Positions 43,011-51,066 of a DNA stretch of 64,000 bases are shown one piece after another (the stretch's first letter is position 1; each line of letters starts with the position of its first letter). The position numbers and the translations under genes were made by a program. The stretch is taken from positions 310,001-374,000 of the forward strand of contig JACKCO010000003.1 of assembly GCA_020633995.1 (NCBI GenBank), given 5' to 3'. This DNA is from Campylobacterota bacterium (lineage in GTDB: Bacteria > Babelota > Babeliae > Babelales > RVW-14). The notes under the pieces were generated by a model. It was not told the DNA's origin. It saw only the letters and a list, made by a program, of their open reading frames with translations, and did not search any database.

Positions 43011-44015
43011 CTACAAAATCCAATCCAACACCAATAATACCCATGCCGCAGCTAAAAAGAGTGGATATTGGTCTTCGTACAAGGAAAGCTTTTTATCCAT
43101 AAATTTTTCTTTTTCAAAACTCTGTATTTTTTTAGTTAGCTGACTTAGATCACTGTCATCATAGCTGCAGGTCAAGTAAGTGCCATGCAAGCTTGAGCAG
43201 ATATCTTTAAGAAGTGGCTCATTGAGTTTGGTCAGCGCGACTTTGCCGAACTCATCAAGTTCATGGCCGCGCTGGTTGCCTGCATGGTCAATAATTGGAA
43301 TTGGTGCACCATCTGGTGTGCCAACACCAAGGGCAAGTAGCGTTATGTTTTCTTTAATTGCATGTGACTTGCTGCTGTCAAGATTTACTGAATAGTCTTC
43401 TCCGTCAGTCACCAGGAGTGCAAGCTTGTGTTTTTTGCCTTCAGTATTTTCAAAAATTTCTACCGTTTTTGAAAGTGCTTTGTCAATCGATGTTGTGCCA
43501 GATGAAATGGTTTCAACGTCAACGTGATCAAGAAACATTAAAAACGCTGCATGATCAGCTGTGAGCGGGCATTGAATAAAAGCAGAACCAGAAAAAAGAA
43601 CTAAGGCAACACGTTCGAAGGTGAGTCGTTCAAGCAGTGATCGTATTTTGTGCTTGGCAAAATCAAGCCTGCTTGGCTTAATGTCTTTTGCCAGCATGCT
43701 GCGGGAGATGTCTAAAATAATGACTAGATCACGACCTTCCTGTTGAATGACTTGGTCTTTTTTGCCCCACTGTGGTTGCAGGAGTGCAAAAAAGATCAAA
43801 ACAAGACTTGCGCTGAACAAAAATGTTTTGAGAGCGAGCTTTGCTCTTGAAAAATTTTTGAGCAACATTTTCTCATGCGTTGGATACACCAAGATGCTGA
43901 CAATCTTTTTGATACGAACAAGATTGCGTACGACTAAAAAAATGCCAATCAAAAAAAGTGGCGCCCAGATGATTCGCTCAGCCCCAGCAAAATGGATGTT
44001 TAAAAAATTTATCAT
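43011..44015 (-). CDS. batB: BatB-like VWA-domain membrane protein
   Basis: 334 residues. Two N-terminal membrane helices (residues ~15-30 and 65-80) precede a von Willebrand A domain, with a third helix at the C-terminus (LFLAAAWVLLVLDWIL). The metal-site motif is DISRS (residues 102-106), supported by SSGTTS and VTDGEDYS. VWA domains bind partner proteins through a divalent cation. It starts three bases after batA, and batC follows after a 9-base gap. Confidence 0.93.
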   Translation of the reverse strand: MINFLNIHFAGAERIIWAPLFLIGIFLVVRNLVRIKKIVSILVYPTHEKMLLKNFSRAKLALKTFLFSASLVLIFFALLQPQWGKKDQVIQQEGRDLVIILDISRSMLAKDIKPSRLDFAKHKIRSLLERLTFERVALVLFSGSAFIQCPLTADHAAFLMFLDHVDVETISSGTTSIDKALSKTVEIFENTEGKKHKLALLVTDGEDYSVNLDSSKSHAIKENITLLALGVGTPDGAPIPIIDHAGNQRGHELDEFGKVALTKLNEPLLKDICSSLHGTYLTCSYDDSDLSQLTKKIQSFEKEKFMDKKLSLYEDQYPLFLAAAWVLLVLDWIL

Positions 44016-44018
44016 GAT

Positions 44019-45008
44019 CTATAACCCCTGCCACATGAAAAATCGTAGAAATAACTCCACTCCCAACAAGCATAACAACATCCAAAAAAACAGTGCAAAA
44101 GCCTCATAGTAGCGGCTAAAAACATTTGTTTCTTGTTCAGTTTTTTCAAGCTTGTCAATTTTGTCGTAAATTGCACGCATGTCAGCTGGGTTGCGCGCCC
44201 TAAAAAACTGACCACCAGTTTTTTGTGCAATGTCTTGCAGAAGTGGCACGTTCAGGCTGTTTTGAATTGGTTGTACGCCGCCAAATGGATGGTAAATATA
44301 ACCACCTTTTTCGCTGCCAATGCCGATGGTATAAATTTTAATGCCCAGGTCTTGAGCGAGTTGTGTGGCCGTTTCGGGGTCAATTTTTTCTGGTGGTGTT
44401 GGTTCGCCGTCGGTAAGCAGAATAAGTATTTTGCTTTTTGATTTGACGTTGCGCAGGCGGTTGATGGCTGTTGCCATGCCGGTGCCCAGCCATGTGCCGT
44501 TAGACTCAATCATGCCAATTTTTATGTTTCCAACAAGTTCTTTGAGCATGCTTTTGTCTAGTGTGAGTGGGCAGCGCGAGAGTGCTTCTCGTCCAAAAAT
44601 AACAATGCCAATTGGGTCGTTGTCCCGTTTTTCAATAAACCGAATAGCTTCTTTTTTTGCAACTTCAATACGTGAGCGACGGTCTTTTAAATCGTCAAAA
44701 ACTTGCATGCTTTCAGAAATGTCGATTGCCAGCGCAATGCTAATCCCTTCAACATTAATCTTTGATCGTTGATCAACATATTGTGGTCGAGCGATAAGCA
44801 ATGCAAGCAGAAGCAGCAATAAAAAACGAGTAGCCGCAAGCAATTTTTGTCGATACGTGCGTTGGCCGTAGCCGGCTCGTGCAATTGTGTCTGCAAGTGG
44901 ATATTGGTAGACTGGCGCTTTGTAAAACTTCATGTGATATAAAAAAGCGGCAAACAGGACAGGTATGGTTATGGCAAATGTGTATGCGTAGGCAAAATGT
45001 AACAGCAT
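44019..45008 (-). CDS. batA: BatA-like VWA-domain membrane protein
   Basis: About 329 residues from ATG 45008, which follows GAGGAG. A start at 45032 would include that ribosome-binding site in the gene. Its order of parts is the same as in BatB: N-terminal helices, VWA domain with DISES (96-100), GTWLGTG and LTDGEPTPP, and a C-terminal helix (FALFFWMLLCLLGVELFL). It is the first gene of the bat unit here. The MoxR ATPase and DUF58 genes that usually precede batA are absent. Confidence 0.93.
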   Translation of the reverse strand: MLLHFAYAYTFAITIPVLFAAFLYHMKFYKAPVYQYPLADTIARAGYGQRTYRQKLLAATRFLLLLLLALLIARPQYVDQRSKINVEGISIALAIDISESMQVFDDLKDRRSRIEVAKKEAIRFIEKRDNDPIGIVIFGREALSRCPLTLDKSMLKELVGNIKIGMIESNGTWLGTGMATAINRLRNVKSKSKILILLTDGEPTPPEKIDPETATQLAQDLGIKIYTIGIGSEKGGYIYHPFGGVQPIQNSLNVPLLQDIAQKTGGQFFRARNPADMRAIYDKIDKLEKTEQETNVFSRYYEAFALFFWMLLCLLGVELFLRFFMWQGL

Positions 45009-45064
45009 GGTCTCCTCACGTTGTTTAAACAAGGGACTATTTTATTACCCCTCCGTGTGACTGG

Positions 45065-45823
45065 TCAGCGTATGCTTGCAAGTAAGTCGTTGCAAGTTGT
45101 ATGAACGCGCTGACAAAAATCTTTAATAGATTCTGACTGCTGGATGCAGAGTGGACTGCCAACTACAATTTTAACCTCACGAACAGAGGAATCAAGTAGA
45201 AATCGTTTTTTAGGGAAAATCTTGTGCAGGCCATCAACCATGACTGGAATAACAGGACGCTTGAGTTTTGCTGCCAGAATAGCAAATCCGGGGTTGAATG
45301 GGTGCAGTTGGCCATCTTGATGACGCGTGCCTTCTGGAAAAATAAGTAGATGGCGTGGTTTGTCTTTGAGCAGGCGTATTGTTGTGAATAGACTTTTTTT
45401 TGTATCTTCTGGGTTGTCTCGCTGTACACTCACGTGCATGCGTCCAATCAAAAAACCAAGAAGTGGAATTTTTTTGTATGATGCTTTGCTGATCCATACA
45501 TGCGGATATGTGCCAATGATTGTTTCAAAAAGAGGAATATCAAGTGATGAGGTGTGGTTCATTAAAAAGAGTGCTGGGCTGTCTGGATATGATGGAAGTG
45601 GGCTTTGATAGCTTACTGAAATAGTTGCACCGGAGCCCCAGACAATAAGTTTTGAAAATATCCAGGTAACAAAAAAATAAAGACGGTTATCATAGCGTAT
45701 CGATGCTGGCAGGCATGCAAGGGGACAGCAGCAGGTGACGATGAGTATACTGCCAATAATCCAGCAAGCATAACTGATCAGTGTTTGGAATATGTCTTTT
45801 GTTTTTTTGAATATTTGTTTCAT
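45065..45823 (-). CDS. plsC: 1-acyl-sn-glycerol-3-phosphate acyltransferase
   Basis: 252 residues. N-terminal membrane segments (residues ~20-65) precede the acyltransferase core. The catalytic HX4D is NHTSSLD (H90, D95), and FPEGTRHQDG with NPGFAILAAKL forms the glycerol-phosphate site. PlsC makes phosphatidic acid from lysophosphatidic acid at the inner membrane. It lies 56 bases upstream of batA on the same strand and may be co-transcribed. A palindromic repeat lies just before its start. Confidence 0.93.
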   Translation of the reverse strand: MKQIFKKTKDIFQTLISYACWIIGSILIVTCCCPLACLPASIRYDNRLYFFVTWIFSKLIVWGSGATISVSYQSPLPSYPDSPALFLMNHTSSLDIPLFETIIGTYPHVWISKASYKKIPLLGFLIGRMHVSVQRDNPEDTKKSLFTTIRLLKDKPRHLLIFPEGTRHQDGQLHPFNPGFAILAAKLKRPVIPVMVDGLHKIFPKKRFLLDSSVREVKIVVGSPLCIQQSESIKDFCQRVHTTCNDLLASIR

Positions 45824-45838
45824 ACGTTTAAAAAGGGC

Positions 45839-45865
45839 GTCATCCCCGGTGAACCTCGGGGATCT
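45839..45865. repeat. Dispersed palindromic repeat copy
   Basis: GTCATCCCCG, an eight-base loop, then CGGGGATCT. It lies 16 bases before the plsC start on the minus strand, so it would be in the plsC leader or promoter region. Confidence 0.7.
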
Positions 45866-45937
45866 CTTTTTTATGATATTTTACTGATTTTTTTGTACTT
45901 AATTTCTTTTACTTTCAATTTACCTGAGTGTTAACGT

Positions 45938-45988
45938 AGCTCCCGGCTCGTATCCCCTTGTCAAGCAAGAGGGCAGAGCCCGGGATGA
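45938..45988. repeat. Dispersed palindromic repeat copy, degenerate
   Basis: AGCTCCCGGCTC on the left pairs imperfectly with GAGCCCGGGATGAC on the right, and between them CCCCTTG / CAAGAGG can form an inner stem. This is a diverged copy in the plsC upstream gap. Confidence 0.55.
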
Positions 45989-46007
45989 CAAGTTTCACAA
46001 CGCTGAC

Positions 46008-46034
46008 GTCATCCTGAATTTATTTCAGGATCTC
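46008..46034. repeat. Palindromic repeat overlapping a gene's stop codon
   Basis: GTCATCCTGAA, loop TTTAT, TTCAGGATCT: a perfect 8-base stem. The minus-strand gene ending at 46025 takes its last residues and TGA from this element. Confidence 0.75.
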
Positions 46035-46891
46035 ACCTCATTACTCTCAAACAACGAACTAAACTCAAGGCTCTTTTCATACTTGCGGTACATTGTAAAA
46101 ACCAGCGCAATCTCAAAGCCATACACTAAAAGCATGAGGTAGCGTGCGGCAATGATGATTACCGCAGACGGTGGCCATGTGTTTGCCGCACTTGCCGCTT
46201 GTGTGCTGCCAACGATGTGTAAAATTGTCTCAGTGCTGTAACCCGCAAGGAGTGTGTGGTGAATAACCCACTGACAAAGCCATGACAAGCCATAGGCAAA
46301 CAAAAAGAGCGGCGCATTGTACACAACAAAGTTAACAGCTTTTTCAAGCGCAGCAAAAAAACTGCTGAACGAACGTGTTCCATCAAGCCAATAAAAGAGT
46401 GTGACCAGCTTAAGGTAGGCAATGGCTGCCAGTAGACCTGAAGGCGGCGTTGGGTATTGCGTTATGCCCCAGCTTGAGAGCAGGAGCAACACAAAGATTG
46501 AAAAAAGCATGAGCGAGAAAAGTAGTTGTATGTATTGGATGAAGGTTACCTTGAGGTACAACATTGATGGGATAATATCGTCAGACTCTCGCCGTACTAG
46601 CAATAAAAAACTTGTTTGCAAAACAAAGCTGACCGCACCAATGCAGCTGAGCATAAGTAGCAGCAGTGTTGAAGCGGTGCCATTGAGTGTTTCGGGTGCT
46701 TTGCTGAGCAAAATATCGCCAACAAGCAAGAAAAGAACCACTTCGCCAATGGCAAGTGCGCTAAAATGTGAAAATGTTACTTTAAGCGTTGAGTATAATC
46801 GTGTAATTGTTTGTTTGAACAATGAAAAAAGCTGTGCTGGAAAGACGATGGTTAATGCGCGTTGCCATGAACGAAAAAGTGGGTAGATCAT
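46025..46891 (-). CDS. Polytopic membrane protein, unknown function
   Basis: 288 residues with about six hydrophobic helices (IGEVVLFLLVGDILL, TASTLLLLMLSCIGAV, LLFSLMLFSIFVLLLLSS and others). It resembles its upstream neighbour in size, opening (W-x-x-AL near the N-terminus) and helix pattern, so the two may be paralogs. Its ATG overlaps the neighbour's TGA (ATGA), a sign of coupled translation. No family name is supported. The stop codon lies inside a palindromic repeat. Confidence 0.82.
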   Translation of the reverse strand: MIYPLFRSWQRALTIVFPAQLFSLFKQTITRLYSTLKVTFSHFSALAIGEVVLFLLVGDILLSKAPETLNGTASTLLLLMLSCIGAVSFVLQTSFLLLVRRESDDIIPSMLYLKVTFIQYIQLLFSLMLFSIFVLLLLSSWGITQYPTPPSGLLAAIAYLKLVTLFYWLDGTRSFSSFFAALEKAVNFVVYNAPLFLFAYGLSWLCQWVIHHTLLAGYSTETILHIVGSTQAASAANTWPPSAVIIIAARYLMLLVYGFEIALVFTMYRKYEKSLEFSSLFESNEVRS

Positions 46892-47682
46892 ACGGTTTGT
46901 TTATCCTGAAAAAAGAGTGTGTGGTAACTATGTTTAATTTTTGTGTACATGACCATGTAAAATGACATAGCCGCAGCATAAAATAAAAAGAGAAACATGG
47001 CTACAATTGAAAAACTAATGGTACCGGTACCAAACAGGTACATTTCCAGCCAAAACAGGAGCATGAACACTAATCCAAGCAGTGCCATAACCACCAAGAT
47101 GCCAACAATGTTGAGAAGTGCAAAAAATGGAGCAAAGTAAATTAACATTTGTAGGCCATTGAGCAAGGCTGTACCAAAGTCTTTGAGGGTATTTTTCCCG
47201 TCAAGAAAAAATATAGTGCCTAAAAAACCAGCGAGTGATGCCATTTGTGCTGCAAAGCGCAGGAGTGGAATGTGGCCCATAATGCCCATGACAACCCAGA
47301 GTAGTGCTACAAGGCCCATGTAGGGGGTGTAGGTTATAAAGTAGCTGGCGTTTTTAAGTTCGTTTGATGGTCGTGCGCACAGCACGTAAAAGAATGTGAG
47401 CAAAAATGTTGAAAGTGTAAGGAGTAGCGCACCACAGACCATGAGTATTGTTGGCTCTGTGTAAAGATCTATGGATTGCAACGCTTGCCAGTCGCCGCCA
47501 AGTTTTACAATGCAAAATGGTATGATCACAATCGCTGCCAGCAGCCACCAAAAGTAGCGGAGCATAAGCTTGATGCTTGTGTTTAGGTTGCGCCCCGTAG
47601 CCCAAAGCAAGACTTTAAATTCACTTGGCTTGAAAAAGCTGAGTGATGCCTTCCAGCATGCAGAGAGAGTATTTGTCGCCAT
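46888..47682 (-). CDS. Polytopic membrane protein, unknown function
   Basis: 264 residues with about six membrane helices (YFWWLLAAIVIIPFCIV, TILMVCGALLLTLSTFLLTF, MGLVALLWVVMGIMGHI and others). The N-terminus has a soluble stretch CWKASLSFFKPSEFKVLLWA that recalls the start of the next gene. It is the first gene of the overlapping pair. No transporter motif was found. Confidence 0.82.
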   Translation of the reverse strand: MATNTLSACWKASLSFFKPSEFKVLLWATGRNLNTSIKLMLRYFWWLLAAIVIIPFCIVKLGGDWQALQSIDLYTEPTILMVCGALLLTLSTFLLTFFYVLCARPSNELKNASYFITYTPYMGLVALLWVVMGIMGHIPLLRFAAQMASLAGFLGTIFFLDGKNTLKDFGTALLNGLQMLIYFAPFFALLNIVGILVVMALLGLVFMLLFWLEMYLFGTGTISFSIVAMFLFLFYAAAMSFYMVMYTKIKHSYHTLFFQDKQTV

Positions 47683-47889
47683 TGGTAATCCTTTCTATTA
47701 TTTTTAAGCATCTAGTGTGCTTGCAACCTTGCAGCTTGAACAGTGCAAACTTGTTGTTTTGCTCCCGTCACTCCTAAAGTAACGCCCTCTAGTTTGACAC
47801 GGAGGTTGACCTGGAGTCTGCGATCTACAGATCCTGAGAAAACCCTGTCGCTTTCGATGCCAACTCTCGTCATTCTCGATGTAACTCTC

Positions 47890-47917
47890 GTCATCCCCGA
47901 CTCCGATCGGGGATCCA
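47890..47917. repeat. Dispersed palindromic repeat copy
   Basis: GTCATCCCCGA, loop CTCCGA, TCGGGGATCCA: a perfect 8-base stem and the cleanest intergenic copy of the family. Confidence 0.8.
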
Positions 47918-48002
47918 GAACTTAAGCACCCTTGTTAATCCAAAAGCATGAACAGATGCGCTAAACCATGTCAATAGGTTACTAGATTTGGCGCCAAAAT
48001 GC

Positions 48003-48031
48003 AAAAAGGGAGCCCTGTTTAGGAGCTCCCC
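48003..48031 (-). terminator. Rho-independent terminator of the first WD40-like operon
   Basis: On the minus strand, GGGAGCTCC, a short loop and GGGCTCCC (small bulge) are followed by TTTTT. It lies about 28 bases after the stop of the gene at 48059. Confidence 0.8.
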
Positions 48032-48058
48032 TGCAAAGTTGCGTGATAAAAAAGACTG

Positions 48059-49543
48059 CTAGTCGCGTGATTGTGTCTTGTTGTTTGGTATCACCAAGTT
48101 GCGTAAGCTTGAAACAAGCTCAGCAATGGTTTCTTTTATCTCATCAGTTATTGTTGGTTTAATAGGTGTTGTTTTAAAGTATGTGAGGGTCGGTATTCTT
48201 CTAACCTTACAGTCATCGTCAAGAGCAAAGATAAACTTACCACATGGGCTGAATGCAAGGTGTTTAACTTGCTTATCTAGTGGAATGCGAGCAAGCAGCT
48301 TACATGTATTTGACCATATATTAATGTTATAGATTATTGTGCATTCGTTGTCTTCTTCATCGCCTTCTTCATCGTCGTTGTCCGAGCCCCAGTCAGCTGT
48401 GGCAAAGTATTGCCCACACGGACTAAATGCAACAGAAAGAATATCTTTGTTTGTATGTTTTGCTTGCAGCATACTTGTAATTTGTGGGTCGGTAGAAGAG
48501 ATGTCTTGGTTTGCTTGGTCAGTGGTATCAAAGAGTTCTGCCAGACATCTGTATGATGTTGTTGCAAGTAGTTTACCGTTGCGAGCAAAGTCGATAGAAA
48601 AGGGAACCCCGTTATTATAAAATACCTTGCATGGCTGGATGTTATCGTCTGTAGTGCTGAAAAGTTTAATTATGTAGTTGCTGGAGCAGACTGCTATAAA
48701 CTCTCCACAGGGGCTAAACTTGACAGGTTTGAAAGATCCTTCATTGTTTCCAAGACCTATTATTTTTGTGATTTGATCTAGAGAGTTTGTATCTTGTGGA
48801 TCAAAAGGGCGCAATTCACCACGATAGCCACTACAGTTTGGAGATGAGCTAAAGTAAATAAAAATTGATGCGCCTGCAGGACTAAACAATGCTTTATACC
48901 CCCAGCGTCCACCCGCATATTCTGGCGTGATGTGAGTGCTTGGTGTAATGTCCTTTACAAGGTTATTGTCCATGTCGCGTACTTCAATCTTATCTCGATT
49001 TGCTATGAGCATGTACTGGCCGCATGGGCTGAAGTCTAGAGATGTTAACACTGCGTTATTGTCATAGTCGAATGTTTTGAGCAATGTACCATCGTAGTCA
49101 AAAAATTGTACTTTCTTGCGATTGCCTGAGATGGTAGCAAAAAAGTCACTGGTTTTGCTCTGAGCAAAAAACCTTTCTCCCCATGCTAGTTTAATGGGTT
49201 TGAAAGCGTTGTCCTCTGCAAGGTACTTTTTGACCAAGGCAGGGTAATCTTGCCAGGTCATGGCTTGCGCAGCAAGATCTTGTAGTAGATCTGCTGGTAG
49301 GCCGTTCGTGTTGCAAAATTCTTGTAACTTTGGGTAGGAAGATCCTGCAAGGCTATATTTTTTAACAAGCGTTTCTAGGCAAATGTCTTTAAGAGAAGGG
49401 ACGTTCTGCCGGCTGTTTTGTTCAACGCTTTGTTGCTCTTGGTTTTCTTTTTGCGCTAGACGATCCGGGTCCATGGCCTGTCCTGCTTGAAAGGACAGTA
49501 TTGCAGCAAGTGCAAGGGTAAGAAATTGGTTACGATTTTTCAT
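48059..49543 (-). CDS. Secreted WD40-like protein with BC-box-like motif
   Basis: About 494 residues from ATG 49543, six bases after GGAG. The signal peptide is MKNRNQFLTLALAAILSF, then QAGQAMD. SLKDICLETL (near residue 50) fits the BC-box pattern and is followed by GLPADLLQDLA. WD40-like blades then recur with the FSPCG phrase: FSPCGQYMLIAN, FSPCGEFIAVC, FSPCGQYFATAD, FSPCGKFIFAL. The end has PTLTYF and a helical tail. It is the third and last gene of an operon with its two upstream paralogs. A propeller for binding other proteins is likely; the target is unknown. Confidence 0.87.
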   Translation of the reverse strand: MKNRNQFLTLALAAILSFQAGQAMDPDRLAQKENQEQQSVEQNSRQNVPSLKDICLETLVKKYSLAGSSYPKLQEFCNTNGLPADLLQDLAAQAMTWQDYPALVKKYLAEDNAFKPIKLAWGERFFAQSKTSDFFATISGNRKKVQFFDYDGTLLKTFDYDNNAVLTSLDFSPCGQYMLIANRDKIEVRDMDNNLVKDITPSTHITPEYAGGRWGYKALFSPAGASIFIYFSSSPNCSGYRGELRPFDPQDTNSLDQITKIIGLGNNEGSFKPVKFSPCGEFIAVCSSNYIIKLFSTTDDNIQPCKVFYNNGVPFSIDFARNGKLLATTSYRCLAELFDTTDQANQDISSTDPQITSMLQAKHTNKDILSVAFSPCGQYFATADWGSDNDDEEGDEEDNECTIIYNINIWSNTCKLLARIPLDKQVKHLAFSPCGKFIFALDDDCKVRRIPTLTYFKTTPIKPTITDEIKETIAELVSSLRNLVIPNNKTQSRD

Positions 49544-49567
49544 CACAAGCTCCATTTTTTAAAAGAA

Positions 49568-51034
49568 TTATTGTTCGTTGCCTGGCTCGTTATTTGTAGT
49601 CAACACATTGCGTAGACTGTCTATCAAGTTGTTGATAGTTTCTTGTATTTTATCAGGCAGGGTTTTTGTTAGGTCTGTCAATTCTTGCATGCTGAGATTT
49701 TCAAAGTATTGTGGAGTTGGATAGATTTGAACAACTTTGTCTTGAGATGAGGTGTTTATAAGATATTGTCCATCTGGGCTAAAACAAAGAGCGTTGATTG
49801 GGTTAGTACAAGTGAGGGTAGTTGTGTGCGCCCAGGTGCTGCCCTGATACTGCCAAAGTTGTACAGTGTTGTCTGTTAATGGAACTGCAAGGGTTTGGTT
49901 ATCATCGCTAAAAAAGGGCATGTCAATTATGTCTTTGTTGCCGATGGTGGTATCAAGTTTGAATGTTTTGTCCTGATACTTCCAAATTTGTGTTACATTG
50001 TTAAGTGTTTTAGATACGAGAAATTGTACATTTGGGCTTAGGGAAATAGCGGAAAAATTACCTGGAAGATTGATCCTCTCCATAGAGTAACTTTCATTGT
50101 TCCAGATTTCTTTATTAGGGTACCTTAAGAACATGATATTGTTAGCATTTTTGAATGTTAGTATTACTAGTTGGTTTTTATTTTCGCTATCAATAATGCA
50201 ACGAACATCCCCCATCTGGCTACCATTGCAATATTCTATAGAGTGAGCAAAACCGCCACAAAATACATTGGTTGCGAGATTGAGTCTATTATAGACAGCC
50301 ATGAAGCCATCTTTAAATATTGCTACCCAGATGCCGTTAGGTCCGTAACAGGTTGTGGAGGGATTGACATTTCCGGTAGTTGAGCTTGTACGATTGTGGA
50401 AATTATTAGTAGGCTCTAAAGCACCATCTTTGTAGCTGTAAAATCGTATTTCAGCGTTATTTTTTGTGAGTAGGCAATTATGTGAGGCGAATTGTACGGG
50501 GTTAATGAAATCCCCACCGTTAGTAGTAGTATCTAGTTTCCAGGTATTATTTTCGTATTTCCAGATATGTAGAATTCCTTCATCAGATCCGACTGCAAGA
50601 TATTGATTGTCTGGGCTAAGGCAGCAACAATTAACGGTAGAGTCGTGCTTTAGTGTCATTTTGCCAAATTTATTTTCATGTGCTTTGAGTAGTTCAGGAT
50701 AAAATCTTGAAACAAGTTCTTTTTTGAGCACCATGTGATTGTCACTTGGGTATTCTGTAAGGTTTTTAAGTTCTTTATGGTTTAATTTTTCCGTGCTGTT
50801 GATTATAGTTTGACAGCATATATCTTTTAGGCTGCGTGGCTCAAAGTACTTTGAAGCAACAACGTTAGAACATATTTCTTTTAAACTTTTTGGCTGAAAG
50901 TGCGCAATAGGATTTTGTTGGGCCATTTCTCGTTGCTCTTTTTCAGCCAGGCGCTCTTCGTCCATTGCCTGTCCGACTTGAACGCACAGTGTTGCAGTAA
51001 GTGCAAGGGTAAGAAATTGGTTACGATTTTTCAT
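49568..51034 (-). CDS. Secreted WD40-like protein with two BC-box-like motifs
   Basis: About 488 residues from ATG 51034. The leader is nearly the same as in its neighbours (MKNRNQFLTLALTATL). Two motifs fit the BC-box form: SLKEICSNVV and SLKDICCQTI. Then comes the shared helical block LVSRFYPELLKAHENKFG. Propeller-like repeats carry LSPDNQYLAVGSDEGILHIW, IWKYQDKTFKLDTTIG and FSPDGQYLINTSSQDKVVQI. The family tail motif is YPTPQYFENLSMQELTDL. It is the middle gene of the operon, with 24 bases to the next. Confidence 0.88.
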   Translation of the reverse strand: MKNRNQFLTLALTATLCVQVGQAMDEERLAEKEQREMAQQNPIAHFQPKSLKEICSNVVASKYFEPRSLKDICCQTIINSTEKLNHKELKNLTEYPSDNHMVLKKELVSRFYPELLKAHENKFGKMTLKHDSTVNCCCLSPDNQYLAVGSDEGILHIWKYENNTWKLDTTTNGGDFINPVQFASHNCLLTKNNAEIRFYSYKDGALEPTNNFHNRTSSTTGNVNPSTTCYGPNGIWVAIFKDGFMAVYNRLNLATNVFCGGFAHSIEYCNGSQMGDVRCIIDSENKNQLVILTFKNANNIMFLRYPNKEIWNNESYSMERINLPGNFSAISLSPNVQFLVSKTLNNVTQIWKYQDKTFKLDTTIGNKDIIDMPFFSDDNQTLAVPLTDNTVQLWQYQGSTWAHTTTLTCTNPINALCFSPDGQYLINTSSQDKVVQIYPTPQYFENLSMQELTDLTKTLPDKIQETINNLIDSLRNVLTTNNEPGNEQ

Positions 51035-51066
51035 CATAAACTCCATTTTAAAAAAAAGGGTTAGTG

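Larger units (their letters stand above)
47683..48058. other. Intergenic region with repeats and a terminator (376 bases)
   Basis: This region holds no convincing gene. It contains a palindromic repeat (47890-47917), a partly duplicated AACTCTCGTCAT stretch at 47861-47893, a degenerate CACTCC...GGAGT palindrome at 47769-47818, and the terminator of the WD40-like operon at its right end. The short reading frames at 47712-47925 on both strands are by-products of the repeats. Confidence 0.6.
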
